From CAYMAI01 sp964388445 (GTDB lineage: Bacteria > 4484-113 > JAGGVC01): a stretch of DNA of 64,000 nucleotides. Where the stretch lies: NCBI GenBank assembly GCA_964388445.1, contig CAYMAI010000007.1, positions 121,772 through 185,771 on the forward strand. The letters are read 5' to 3'. Shown one piece after another: positions 31,510-40,704 of the stretch (position 1 is its first letter; the number at the start of each line of letters is the position of its first letter). The notes beneath the pieces are model-generated. The model was not told the DNA's origin. It saw only the letters and a list, made by a program, of their open reading frames with translations, and did no database searches. The translations under genes and the position numbers were made by a program.

Positions 31510-33930
31510 ATGAGCGAGCCAAAACGCAAAACGGAAGCGAGTTTCTTGAACGAAAATGAAATTACCGATGCACTGCTTTCGCGCGTCGGACTCAAGCGAA
31601 AGGAATACGAGCGCGCACGCGAGCTGATGAAGAGAGAATTGACAATCGTCGAACTCGGAATTTTCGGCGCCATGTGGAGCGAGCATTGTTGCTATAAATC
31701 GAGCAAAATCCATTTGAAAAAACTTCCTATTGAAGGGCCACATATATTGCAGGGGCCGGGTGAAAACGCCGGTATAGTAGATATCGGGGGCGGCACGGCC
31801 GTGGCGTTTAAAATCGAAAGCCATAATCATCCTAGCGCGGTCGAGCCGTTTCAGGGGGCCGCAACAGGTGTCGGAGGAATAATCAGGGACGTTTTCGCCA
31901 TGGGTGCGCGCCCGATTGCATTGCTTGATCCGCTAAGATTCGGTCCTATTGCCTCGCTTACCGAGCACGAGGAAACGGAAGTCGAAAACCCGGAAGAGGA
32001 AATCAATACGCGCGCACGCACGCGATATCTGCTTAATGGAGTTGTTGCCGGAATCGCGCACTACGGCAACTGCATCGGAATACCGACCGTAGGCGGCGAA
32101 ATCCACTTCGACGATTCGTATTCGACCAATCCCTTGGTAAACGTGCTTTGTCTTGGCACCCTCGACCCGGATTCTATTGTTCGTGGCGTCGCAAAGGGCG
32201 TAGGCAATCCTATTTACTACGTTGGAGCAAAAACCGGCAGGGATGGAATCCAAGGCGCCACTTTTGCAAGCGTAAATCTTGCAGAAGATGCATCTCAAGA
32301 TCGCCCCGCCGTACAGGTCGGAGATCCGTTTTATGAAAAACTGCTCCTAGAAGCCTGCCTCGAGGTGGCCAAACTAGACGGTCTAATCGGCATGCAAGAT
32401 ATGGGGGCCGCCGGTTTGACTTCGAGCTCCTGCGAAATGGCAGCGCGCGGAGGCGCCGGTATCGAGCTCGATCTTGATAAAATCCCGAAGCGCGCCGAAG
32501 ACCTGACCGCATATGAAATGATGCTTTCCGAAAGTCAGGAACGGATGCTTATAGCCATCGAGCGTGGAAAAGAACTGCCCATCCTGAACGCGTTTCGGAA
32601 GTGGGACCTAGATGCTGTCGAAGTTGGACAAGTAATTTCCGAAAAGGTGCTTAGAGTCAAATTCAAGGGTGAAGTAGTAGCAGAAATATCGAACGATTTT
32701 ATCACCACGGACGCCCCCGAATATGACCGTCCCACAAAAATACCTTCTTATTTTGAAAAGATGCCTGTACTTGATCCTGACGAAGTGGCGCGAGTCGGAA
32801 TACATATCATTGGCGAACATAAATGGGATGGGCGGCTTCCCGCTCCGCCGATGAACCAGCCCTACGCTCATCTGCTTTTCAGGTTAATCTCCCATCCAAG
32901 CATCGCTTCAAAATGCTCGGTAATTGAGCAATACGACCATATGGTAAGAACCAATACGGTTCCTCCATACGACGGAGACGCTGCGGTCGTTCGTATTAAG
33001 GGGACCGAACGGGCGGTTGCGATTTCTACAGATTGCCCGTCCCACGTTTGTTACCTCGATCCCTACGCCGGTTCGATGCGCGCCGTTTGCGAAGCCGCCC
33101 GAAACCTGGTCGCTGTCGGAGCTAGGCCGCTTGCGATAACGAATTGCCTGAACTTCGGCAATCCCGAAGATCCGGAAGTCATGTGGCAATTCGTGCGGAC
33201 AATAGAAGGAATGTGCGATGCACTAAACGCGCTCGAAACTCCGGTAACCGGCGGAAATGTAAGTTTTTACAATGAAACCCGAAAATATGCCATTAATCCC
33301 ACCCCAGTCATTGGCATGATTGGTTCGCTGGAAAATGCTTCGAGCCGAATACCGCAAAGCTTCGTAAAGAATGGAAGCCAATTGTTTCTCGTCGGCAATT
33401 CAAAGGGTGAACTGGATGGAAGTGCGCTTGCCTTTTACGCTTTGGGGCACGGAGCCAATTATGGAAAACCTTCACCACCCGATATTGAAAAATTCAAGGT
33501 AAATATGGAGTTCTTGCTTTCCGCGATGCAAGACGGCCTAATTGAAAGTTGCCATGACGTTGGCGACGGCGGCCTTGCTGTTTGTGCGGCGGAGATGGCG
33601 TTCGGCACCGGCTTGGGTTGCTGCATAGCGGTTTCGGGATTTATCAAACATGAACACAGCGATTCGGGAGCCGAACTGAAAGCCGAACATTTAATGGCGG
33701 CTTTTGCCGAAGACGGCAACCGCTGGCTGGTAGAAGTTTCACCGGAAAACAGCGGCCGTTTCGCCGAACTCGCCGAAATTATGGGCGCACAGATCGCCTC
33801 GGCAGGCATGGTTTCCGAAGGCGAAAATGCCACCCTTGAGTTTACGGTAGATACAATAAAACTTTATTCCGTTTCTTGCTCAGCGGCGTACGAAGTTTGG
33901 AAATCGGCCTTCATTATAGCTATGGCCTGA
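31510..33930 (+). CDS. purL: Phosphoribosylformylglycinamidine synthase subunit II
   Basis: 806 residues, slightly longer than the 730-750 usual for small PurL. Signatures include MWSEHCCYKSSKIHLKKLP, FKIESHNHPSAVEPFQGAATG with the ATP-binding region, TVGGEIHFDD and MQDMGAAGLTSSSCEMAARG. It uses ATP and ammonia from PurQ to turn FGAR into FGAM in the cytoplasm. Small-type PurL normally needs PurS as a third subunit. No purS is in the window, so it is either elsewhere or replaced. GGAGTTGAC precedes the ATG. Confidence 0.95.
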   Translation: MSEPKRKTEASFLNENEITDALLSRVGLKRKEYERARELMKRELTIVELGIFGAMWSEHCCYKSSKIHLKKLPIEGPHILQGPGENAGIVDIGGGTAVAFKIESHNHPSAVEPFQGAATGVGGIIRDVFAMGARPIALLDPLRFGPIASLTEHEETEVENPEEEINTRARTRYLLNGVVAGIAHYGNCIGIPTVGGEIHFDDSYSTNPLVNVLCLGTLDPDSIVRGVAKGVGNPIYYVGAKTGRDGIQGATFASVNLAEDASQDRPAVQVGDPFYEKLLLEACLEVAKLDGLIGMQDMGAAGLTSSSCEMAARGGAGIELDLDKIPKRAEDLTAYEMMLSESQERMLIAIERGKELPILNAFRKWDLDAVEVGQVISEKVLRVKFKGEVVAEISNDFITTDAPEYDRPTKIPSYFEKMPVLDPDEVARVGIHIIGEHKWDGRLPAPPMNQPYAHLLFRLISHPSIASKCSVIEQYDHMVRTNTVPPYDGDAAVVRIKGTERAVAISTDCPSHVCYLDPYAGSMRAVCEAARNLVAVGARPLAITNCLNFGNPEDPEVMWQFVRTIEGMCDALNALETPVTGGNVSFYNETRKYAINPTPVIGMIGSLENASSRIPQSFVKNGSQLFLVGNSKGELDGSALAFYALGHGANYGKPSPPDIEKFKVNMEFLLSAMQDGLIESCHDVGDGGLAVCAAEMAFGTGLGCCIAVSGFIKHEHSDSGAELKAEHLMAAFAEDGNRWLVEVSPENSGRFAELAEIMGAQIASAGMVSEGENATLEFTVDTIKLYSVSCSAAYEVWKSAFIIAMA

Positions 33931-34011
33931 AAATCAATGCCTAATTCGATATATCGAACGGGCGCCAATTCTGTGCGAATTGATAAGAAGTTGCCTTCGG
34001 CACTTTTCATA

Positions 34012-34041
34012 TTGACTATTTGGAGATATTCATGGTATAAG
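34012..34041 (+). promoter_or_regulatory. Sigma-70-type promoter of rpsO-pnp
   Basis: TTGACT at 34012-34017, 18-nt spacer, TATAAG at 34036-34041 preceded by TGG (extended -10). It leaves a leader of about 38 nt before rpsO. Confidence 0.75.
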
Positions 34042-34085
34042 GCCTGTTCGCGTCCGGCCGCAAAGGCGGATGCGCAGGAGCAGCA

Positions 34086-34352
34086 ATGGCGGAATATTTA
34101 GACAAGCAGGCGATTATTCGTGAGTATGCGACAAGCGAACGCGACACCGGATCGGCGGAAGTTCAAGTCGCTATGTTGACCGCGCGTATAAATCATTTAA
34201 CTGACCATTTGAAAACTCACAAGAAGGACAACCATTCCCGTCGCGGGCTTTTGATGCTCGTCGGCCAGAGAAGGCGCCTTCTTAACTACATTTCCCGCAA
34301 GGATTACCAGGGCTACCAGACACTAATCAAGCGTCTCGGCGTCCGAAAGTAA
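34086..34352 (+). CDS. rpsO: 30S ribosomal protein S15
   Basis: 88 residues, normal length. The family runs through: IIREYATSERDTGSAEVQVAML, INHLTDHLKTHKKDNHSRRGLL, and LVGQRRRLLNYISRKD. It binds the central domain of 16S rRNA at an early step of 30S assembly. CAGGAGCAGCA precedes the ATG. The order rpsO-pnp is widely conserved, and in E. coli S15 represses its own mRNA; whether the short leader here does the same cannot be told. Confidence 0.97.
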   Translation: MAEYLDKQAIIREYATSERDTGSAEVQVAMLTARINHLTDHLKTHKKDNHSRRGLLMLVGQRRRLLNYISRKDYQGYQTLIKRLGVRK

Positions 34353-34430
34353 AGCGGGCACACCAAGGCTAGCAAGCCAACCTCAAACCTCGACCGTATT
34401 TTTGGACAAACGTCCACCTAGGAGCACACA

Positions 34431-36620
34431 TTGGAAAAGTACGTGTACGAAATCCCGGTCGGGGATAAGCATTTTCGGGTCGAGTCGGGACATGTCGCTG
34501 CACAGGCGAATGCCAGCCTGATGATGTACTACGGCGAGGTCGCACTTCTATGCGCCGCAACGATGGGGAAAAAGCCTCGAGATGGCATCGACTTTTTCCC
34601 GCTTATGGTCGATTACGAAGAAAAGATGTACGCTGCCGGAAAATTCCCCGGCGGTTTCATGAAGCGCGAAGGCAGACCCAGCGAAAAGGCGATTTTGACA
34701 TCGAGAATGATCGATCGTCCAATCCGTCCGCGATTCCCGGAAGGAATGCGCCACGACGTGCAAATCGTTGTCACTGCGCTTTCAGCGGACGGTGAACATA
34801 CCGCCGATGTCGCCGCCATAAACGGAGCAAGTCTCGCTTTGCACATAAGCGATATACCTTACGATAAGCCGATTGCGGCCGTAAGGGTGGGTTATATCAA
34901 TCGTAAGTTCCTGGCGAACCCAACAGCTAGCCAACTTAAGGAAAGCCCGATTGAGCTTCTCGTCGCCGGAACGGTCGATCGTGTAAACATGATCGAAGAC
35001 GAAAGCGACGAGGTGCCGGAGGAAATGATATATGACGGAATCGAGTTCGCAATGAACGAAATCCGTGGGATTATCGGTCATTTCGATAAAATCCGCGAGG
35101 AAATTGGCAAACCGAAAAAGGTATTGCCGGTAAACGGTGCTGAAAAAAGCGATTTCGCCGAGGAACTTTGCAAATACGCCGAGCCGAAGATTAAGGAAAT
35201 CATCCCCGCAAAAGGAAAGGTCGATTTGTGGGACTCCATCGACAAGCTGGCCGAAGACTGCCTTGCCCATTTTACGGAAGGACTAGCGGAAGGAGAAGAT
35301 GCGCCACCGGTAGAATACGAACTCAAGAAACTCATCAAGGAATACGCTAGAAAGCTAACAATTGAAAAGGGAATTCGCGTGGACGGCCGCAAACTCGTCG
35401 AAGTGCGCCCTATAGAAGCGGACGTTCACTTTCTTCCCCACGTGCACGGCAGCGCAATGTTCAAGCGCGGCCAGACGCAAGTAATAAGCTGCGTTACGCT
35501 CGGCACTTACGCGGATCAGCAGAAAATCGACATTATGGAATCGGACGACCTCAAGCGCTATGTCCACCATTACAACTTTCCGCCGTATTCCGTTGGAGAG
35601 GTGAAGCCGCTCAGAGGCGCTTCGAGGAGAGACATCGGACATGGAGCGCTGGCCGAAAAGGCTCTCGTGAGAATGATACCTCCCGAAGAGGAATACCCAT
35701 ATTCGATACGCGTGGTAAGTGAAGTTGTCGAAAGCAACGCATCGAGCTCGATGGCAAGCGTTTGCGGAAGTACGATGGCGCTGCTTGACGCGGGAGTGCC
35801 GCTAAAGGAAATGGTTGGTGGCGTTTCAATCGGCCTCGTTGTGGAAAACGAAAAATACGCTCTTTTGCGCGACCTTTCCGGGTTCGAAGACTTCAACGGC
35901 GATATGGACTTCAAAGTAGCCGGTACCGACAACGGAATTACGGCGATCCAGCTTGACGTAAAAATCGAAGGTCTGACGCTCGATATGGTGAAAGATACTC
36001 TCGAAGAAGCTCGCCAAGGTCGGCTGCACATATTGGGACTGATGCGCCAGGTCATTAGCGAGCCAAAAAAAGACGACGAGCTCTGCCCGTATATTCCGAT
36101 TCTCGAAATCGTGACGATCAACACGGAGAAAATCGGCGCGGTAATCGGGCCGAGCGGAAAAATGGTAAAGAAAATCTCCGCCGATTTCGAAGTACAAGTG
36201 GACATCGACGAAGAAGGTCACGTTTTCATTCTCGGTCAAGACCGCTCGCTCGTTCGCGAGGCTGTCGGTTTCATCAAAGCGCTCACGACCGACATCGAAG
36301 AAGGAATGGCGTTCGATGGAAGAGTCGTAAGAATCACCGAATTCGGCGCGTTTCTCGAACTGACGCCGGGCAAGGACGGGCTACTCCATATAAGCCAAAT
36401 TGCCAATCATCGCGTCGAACGCGTGGAAGATGAGCTCAAAATGGGGGATGTCGTTCCCGTAATGGTGAAGCACATAGACGACCAAGGGAAAATCGACCTT
36501 GTGAGAACGGACGTACACGTGGAGCGCGAGCGCAGGCCGCCGAGGCCCGGCGGAGGCTCCCGTCCGCCGTCGCGCGACAGAGCCCGTTTCGGTGACGGAG
36601 GAGGCCGTGGCAGGCGTTAG
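34431..36620 (+). CDS. pnp: Polyribonucleotide nucleotidyltransferase (PNPase)
   Basis: 729 residues from a TTG with TAGGAG 6 nt upstream. Two RNase PH domains (about 10-220 and 320-550) flank a helical domain. GKFPGGFMKREGRPSEKAIL and RQTQRK-like FKRGQTQVISCVTLG are characteristic. A KH domain (~560-620, IGPSGKMVKKISADF) and an S1 domain (~625-695, GRVVRITEFGAFLELTPGKDG) follow. A short basic Arg/Gly/Pro tail ends the protein. It degrades mRNA 3' to 5' using phosphate and is the degradosome exonuclease. The gene lies 78 nt behind rpsO. Confidence 0.97.
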   Translation: MEKYVYEIPVGDKHFRVESGHVAAQANASLMMYYGEVALLCAATMGKKPRDGIDFFPLMVDYEEKMYAAGKFPGGFMKREGRPSEKAILTSRMIDRPIRPRFPEGMRHDVQIVVTALSADGEHTADVAAINGASLALHISDIPYDKPIAAVRVGYINRKFLANPTASQLKESPIELLVAGTVDRVNMIEDESDEVPEEMIYDGIEFAMNEIRGIIGHFDKIREEIGKPKKVLPVNGAEKSDFAEELCKYAEPKIKEIIPAKGKVDLWDSIDKLAEDCLAHFTEGLAEGEDAPPVEYELKKLIKEYARKLTIEKGIRVDGRKLVEVRPIEADVHFLPHVHGSAMFKRGQTQVISCVTLGTYADQQKIDIMESDDLKRYVHHYNFPPYSVGEVKPLRGASRRDIGHGALAEKALVRMIPPEEEYPYSIRVVSEVVESNASSSMASVCGSTMALLDAGVPLKEMVGGVSIGLVVENEKYALLRDLSGFEDFNGDMDFKVAGTDNGITAIQLDVKIEGLTLDMVKDTLEEARQGRLHILGLMRQVISEPKKDDELCPYIPILEIVTINTEKIGAVIGPSGKMVKKISADFEVQVDIDEEGHVFILGQDRSLVREAVGFIKALTTDIEEGMAFDGRVVRITEFGAFLELTPGKDGLLHISQIANHRVERVEDELKMGDVVPVMVKHIDDQGKIDLVRTDVHVERERRPPRPGGGSRPPSRDRARFGDGGGRGRR

Positions 36621-36633
36621 AATTGACTTGTGC

Positions 36634-36639
36634 TATAAT
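36634..36639 (+). promoter_or_regulatory. Extended -10 promoter for the small lipoprotein gene
   Basis: TGCTATAAT, a TG-N-TATAAT element, 42 nt before the ATG at 36682. No consensus -35 at the right distance. Confidence 0.5.
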
Positions 36640-36681
36640 TGGTTGCCCATCGGGCAAGTTAGGTAATTCGAGGTGTTTGAG

Positions 36682-36936
36682 ATGAGGAAGTTTTTCGCGG
36701 TTCTCCTTGTGGTTTGGATGGTAATCGCGTCGGTAGTGCTTATGGCGGGCTGCCCGAAGAGCACTGCAGGCGATCCCGAGGCCTACGGCTCCGGTGACGG
36801 CAGTACAACTACTCCTGCAGGCGATCCGGGTGCGGCACCGCCGGCGAGCGATCCCGGTAGCGCACCTCCTGCGACCGATCCCGGAGCGGGCGGCGACAGC
36901 GGCAGTGACGATGAAGGCGACAGCTGGGGCGATTAG
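36682..36936 (+). CDS. Small Pro/Asp/Gly-rich repeat lipoprotein
   Basis: 84 residues from the ATG at 36682 (GAGGTG 6 nt upstream). A signal peptide ends LMAGC, a good lipobox. The mature 60 residues are low-complexity, with three imperfect copies of (D)PGxAPPAxDPG and a final acidic GSDDEGDSWGD. Such tails act as flexible linkers to the envelope. No domain is present and no function can be assigned. It has its own promoter and a terminator. Confidence 0.75.
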   Translation: MRKFFAVLLVVWMVIASVVLMAGCPKSTAGDPEAYGSGDGSTTTPAGDPGAAPPASDPGSAPPATDPGAGGDSGSDDEGDSWGD

Positions 36937-37001
36937 TCGGTTTCTACGCTGACCGAAGTTCGAAAATTAAACATGTGACTACCGCTTTAAGCGGATAACG
37001 G

Positions 37002-37034
37002 CGAGGCGGCTTTCGGGCCGCCTCGTTTTTTTTT
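37002..37034 (+). terminator. Intrinsic terminator after the small lipoprotein gene
   Basis: CGAGGCGGC / GCCGCCTCG stem with a short loop, followed by a run of nine T. It lies against the stop codon of the convergent gene at 37033. Confidence 0.88.
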
Positions 37035-38007
37035 AAAACTTCAAAAAGTGATTGACGAGGTTGTAAAAGACCCGGTAAAAATCCGATTCGCGAATTAGCT
37101 TTAACTTAATCGGCCTTTTGAATGACATTTTTATTTCTTCGAGTTCCTCTTCAATCCCCAAATCGACGATTGCAACTATCAAATGGTTATCTTCTACACG
37201 CAGCGGGATTATCCTGTGTTTTTTCAAGTAGTAAAGCGGAAAGCTTTGAAAAATTGTCAAATCCACGATTTCCATGCTCATATCGACTATTTCAAGACCA
37301 TGTTCCGTTGCGTATGAATCCTGCAAAGCCGGTGGAATCGGTTTCGCAAATTCCCAAGTGCTCTCTGGCGGCGGTGCATTTGGGTCGAGGGGGATGTTGT
37401 AAATATCCTGAAGAAAAAGCGCTGTGGTTTCGGTATGAGAATAACCGCCGGGCTTGGTATCCACAATTCGCTTAAATTCCTCCATTGTCAGAGAAGCAAG
37501 CGAACGAGTTTGATATTGCAGATATTCCCGGACCGCGTTGTTGTACCATTGTTGAGGTGCGGAAAAACCGCGATTAATAATCAGCCATTTTATTACGAGA
37601 CCCTCGGACGGCGGATACCTGTGAAAGTAATGGCTGACGATATCGTTAATGAAATCTATGCTGGACCTATGGGCGAAAACGAATTCGATTTCGGTTACTC
37701 CTTTCATCGCTCGCTTTAATACTCGCTCTTGCCTAACTGTTTCGGATACGATTTTCAAGGTTCCGCCGTCGTATTCGATAGGGATTCCTTGAAAATTCCT
37801 TAAGTAGTATGGGTAAAAAACGTACATCAGAAGCAAATCCACATAGGTTCTGCCTAAATCAAGCAATCTTACTTCGTCTTTAAGAGACGGCCATTTCGCC
37901 ATATATTGCTCGTTAGATTGAGCCAGCTGCTTCCTCTTCACGTCGAGCAGTTCGTCCGTGTCAGTCCAGAATTCATGGACAAGATCGATTAATAGCTCGC
38001 TTCGCAA
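37033..38007 (-). CDS. Protein with two MshEN/GspE-N-like domains, no ATPase
   Basis: 324 residues. The C-terminal ~75 residues (PLYYLKKHRIIPLRVEDNHL, IVAIVDLGIEEELEEIKMSF, KRPIKLKLIRESDFYRVFY) match the pattern of the GspE/PilB N-terminal (MshEN) domain. Residues ~65-140 repeat the pattern (YPYYLRNFQGIPIEYDGGTL, VFAHRSSIDFINDIVSHYF). MshEN domains bind cyclic di-GMP or contact the inner-membrane platform in type II secretion and pilus ATPases, but here the ATPase is absent. The middle (~145-235) is unassigned. It follows the FAH gene by 5 nt and is probably its operon partner; a role in type II or IV machinery is inference. Confidence 0.72.
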   Translation of the reverse strand: MRSELLIDLVHEFWTDTDELLDVKRKQLAQSNEQYMAKWPSLKDEVRLLDLGRTYVDLLLMYVFYPYYLRNFQGIPIEYDGGTLKIVSETVRQERVLKRAMKGVTEIEFVFAHRSSIDFINDIVSHYFHRYPPSEGLVIKWLIINRGFSAPQQWYNNAVREYLQYQTRSLASLTMEEFKRIVDTKPGGYSHTETTALFLQDIYNIPLDPNAPPPESTWEFAKPIPPALQDSYATEHGLEIVDMSMEIVDLTIFQSFPLYYLKKHRIIPLRVEDNHLIVAIVDLGIEEELEEIKMSFKRPIKLKLIRESDFYRVFYNLVNHFLKF

Positions 38008-38012
38008 AAGGC

Positions 38013-38768
38013 TTACTCTCCCTCGACAGGATTAACAAGTTCGCCTAGTCCTTCGATTTCAACTGATACGGTATCCCCTGCGACGATTTTCCCGACACCC
38101 GCCGGAGTGCCCGTCGCAATCACGTCGCCAGGAAGTAGCGTCATAGCAGCGCTGACGAACTCTATGATTCTTGCAACCGAAAATGCCATATCGCTGAGCG
38201 GACAGCTTTGCTTAACTTCTCCGTTAACTCGAGTAATAAGTCGCTGGTCGCCGGGCTTGAATTCGGTATCAACCCAAGGACCGAGAGGGCAGAATGTGTC
38301 GAAACTTTTCGCGCGAGCCCATTGACCGTCCTTGCGCTGCAAATCGCGTGCGGTTACGTCGTTCAGAATCGTATAGCCGAAAACGTGTTCAAGTGCATTT
38401 TCGATGGTTGCGCCTTTGCATTCTTCGCCGATTACAACCGCCAACTCGCCTTCGAAATGAACATTGGCACTTAGATTCGGAATGACTATCGGTTCTCCGG
38501 GACCTATTACCGAGCTTGGCGCTTTGAGAAAAAACAGCGGTTCCGCGGGAATTTCCGCGCCCATTTCTGCCGCGTGCTCCCGATAGTTTCTGCCTATGGC
38601 GACTATTTTTCCCGGTGTAACCGGCGAAACCAATTGGTTAACTGAAACGGAAAGCGGATATGCGGGAAGTGGAGCTTCCCCTTCAGCTGGCGCATATAGC
38701 TTTTCCGCCAAAGGATCGTACACTCCTGCAAAACTAGCTCCGGCAAATTCGACTCGTGCGTATTTCAT
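38013..38768 (-). CDS. Fumarylacetoacetate hydrolase family protein
   Basis: 251 residues. The FAH fold is recognisable: VAIGRNYREHAAEMG, then the metal ligands in HFEGELAVVIG (Glu-x-Glu) and Asp in GYTILNDVTARDLQ, followed by SFDTFCPLGPWV and DVIATGTPAGVG. The family hydrolyses or decarboxylates C-C bonds in acylpyruvates and aromatic breakdown intermediates; bacterial members of this size are often acylpyruvase or oxaloacetate decarboxylase. Substrate is not determined by context. Confidence 0.9.
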   Translation of the reverse strand: MKYARVEFAGASFAGVYDPLAEKLYAPAEGEAPLPAYPLSVSVNQLVSPVTPGKIVAIGRNYREHAAEMGAEIPAEPLFFLKAPSSVIGPGEPIVIPNLSANVHFEGELAVVIGEECKGATIENALEHVFGYTILNDVTARDLQRKDGQWARAKSFDTFCPLGPWVDTEFKPGDQRLITRVNGEVKQSCPLSDMAFSVARIIEFVSAAMTLLPGDVIATGTPAGVGKIVAGDTVSVEIEGLGELVNPVEGE

Positions 38769-38864
38769 CGAGCAGATTATAGCTCAACGAGCGATAGGCC
38801 GGTACGCCGAATTCCGCCAATCTATAACAAACCTGCCCAATTATCGGAACTGCTTTTCGCTGTA

Positions 38865-39164
38865 TTAGTGAATCTTGAAGACTTCGCGATATCCCGTATC
38901 AACCAGATCCATGTACCCCCCCAATGCGCCGGCGAGCTTTTCGTGCTTCCCTACTCCCTGTGAAAAGGCGAAATATGCGTTTAGATCATCCACTTGCGCC
39001 TCAATCACGACCGTCCAGAAACCGGCCGAAACGTCGGTCAACACGCGCATGCTGCCGGGAGCGCAGAATTCTTCTTCGATTATCGGCTTTGCTGCCAGAA
39101 ACTTTTCGGCAAGCTGACCTGCCTTTCCGGGCTTTGCTTGAAATACGTTGCGTACTACGAACAT
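38865..39164 (-). CDS. Dimeric alpha-beta barrel protein (ABM/NIPSNAP-like)
   Basis: 99 residues. AGGAG 7 nt upstream supports the ATG. The beginning VVRNVFQAKPGKAGQLAEKF and the strand FWTVVIEAQVDDLNAYF suggest the ferredoxin-like dimeric alpha-beta barrel used by antibiotic-biosynthesis monooxygenase-like and NIPSNAP-like proteins. Active-site residues are not obvious. It is probably cytoplasmic. A weak similarity only. Confidence 0.65.
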   Translation of the reverse strand: MFVVRNVFQAKPGKAGQLAEKFLAAKPIIEEEFCAPGSMRVLTDVSAGFWTVVIEAQVDDLNAYFAFSQGVGKHEKLAGALGGYMDLVDTGYREVFKIH

Positions 39165-39385
39165 TTGGCTCTCCTAAAGTTAGTTTAGACGAAAAATCAG
39201 TACCATTGCCTTATTCCATTTATTTTTTGGCCTCCAAGCTACGCCTGCGCAGGCGAACTATTTCCGGTAGTGCCCTCAGTTTTTCTGGGACGCGAAGCAA
39301 ATTATTTGTAGTCAGCGCTAAAATGCCAAAATTAAGGTATACAATTACTCCTTTACTGTCACTTTGATTTTACCGGGGCATTTCG

Positions 39386-40612
39386 ATGAATAAGCTCTTT
39401 CTTTTATTTGCCTTATTGGCGATAACCATCGCCCTTTTCGGCTGTACTTCAAAAAACGGAATAGTGACATCAGCCGACGGAGGCCGAAATTCCTCCGCTC
39501 TTCCTGCGGCCGCAGCAGATCGTTATATCGTTGTTCTTAAGCCTGGCTTTACGGCTACGGATCTGTCTTCCTTATCGCGCGGGCTGGCGAACGCCCCCGA
39601 CTTTGTCTATGACAAGGTGTTCATAGGCTTTGCGGGCGTGCTTTCCGCAAATGAAGTTGCCAAGCTTAAAACCGATTCCCGAATCGAATTGATTGAGCCG
39701 GACCTTCCCGTCAGTATTTTTCAAGGCAACGGCAAGGGCAAACCCGGAGGCGGTGGCGGAGGCGGAACGCCTCCACCCCAAATACTGCCTTGGGGAGTAG
39801 ATAGAATCGACGCCGAGTTAAATTCAGGAAACGGTGGATCAGGAGTGACGGTAGCCATTATCGACACCGGAATCAACTTGAACCATCCCGATTTAGCCGG
39901 CGCGATCGTTGCCAATTACAACGTATTTAGCCCCTCCAGTCCTGCTGAAGACGACAACGGCCATGGTTCCCATGTTGCAGGTACGGTTGGCGCTCGCGAT
40001 AACGATTTCGGCGTCGTCGGTGTTGCTCCAAATTGCAGCTTGGCAGCCGTTAAAGTTCTCGACCGCCGCGGAAGCGGCTCGATTTCGGGTGTTATTGCTG
40101 GCGTAAATTGGGTTGCGGCGAATGCTGCAACCTACAACATCAAGGTTGCCAATATGAGCCTTGGTGCAACCGGATTTACACAGTCCTTTTACAATGCGGT
40201 TGCAGCGGCATCTGCCGAGGGCGTTACCTTTGTAGTCGCCGCCGGGAATAACGCAAAAGACGCTGCCAACTATCAGCCCGCAAGATTCGACAATGTTATC
40301 TGCGTTTCGGCGATGGATAAAACCGACAAAATGGCTTACTACTCGAATTACGGCACGACCGTAGAAATGATTGCGCCCGGTTCGAGCGTCGAGTCGCTTT
40401 GGAAGGGCGGCGGGTACAACACAATCAGCGGAACTTCGATGGCTTCGCCTCACGTTGCCGGTGCAGCGGCGCTATGGCTCGACAACAACGACGGCGGATT
40501 TGCAGAAGTTCTTTCGGCTCTAACCGGCGAGGGATACGTTCCTGGCGGCGGATGGGGCAGCTACGACAAAGACGGCGTTACCGAACCTCTTGTAATTGCC
40601 GATTCTCTGTGA
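39386..40612 (+). CDS. Subtilisin-like serine protease lipoprotein (S8)
   Basis: 408 residues. The signal peptide ends LFGC (lipobox, C20). Residues ~44-110 are an inhibitor I9-type pro-domain (YIVVLKPGFTATDLSSL). A Gly-rich linker (KGKPGGGGGGG) follows and then the peptidase domain with the catalytic triad D160 (IIDTG), H193 (NGHGSHVAG) and S351 (GTSMASPHVAG), and the oxyanion Asn288 (AAGNN). It should be an active surface or periplasmic endopeptidase. The open frame ends with a short C-terminal tail. A terminator follows. Confidence 0.93.
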   Translation: MNKLFLLFALLAITIALFGCTSKNGIVTSADGGRNSSALPAAAADRYIVVLKPGFTATDLSSLSRGLANAPDFVYDKVFIGFAGVLSANEVAKLKTDSRIELIEPDLPVSIFQGNGKGKPGGGGGGGTPPPQILPWGVDRIDAELNSGNGGSGVTVAIIDTGINLNHPDLAGAIVANYNVFSPSSPAEDDNGHGSHVAGTVGARDNDFGVVGVAPNCSLAAVKVLDRRGSGSISGVIAGVNWVAANAATYNIKVANMSLGATGFTQSFYNAVAAASAEGVTFVVAAGNNAKDAANYQPARFDNVICVSAMDKTDKMAYYSNYGTTVEMIAPGSSVESLWKGGGYNTISGTSMASPHVAGAAALWLDNNDGGFAEVLSALTGEGYVPGGGWGSYDKDGVTEPLVIADSL

Positions 40613-40632
40613 TTTTGCTTAAAGGCTAAACC

Positions 40633-40663
40633 AAAAGGGACGGGTGACCCGTCCCTTTTTTTT
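40633..40663 (+). terminator. Intrinsic terminator after the subtilisin gene
   Basis: AAAGGGACGGGT / ACCCGTCCCTTT stem followed by a T run, 21 nt past the stop codon at 40612. The convergent octaheme gene ends at 40705. Confidence 0.88.
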
Positions 40664-40704
40664 GGCTATCTTCAGACGCCTTTGCTTGGCGCAAACTTCC
40701 AACC

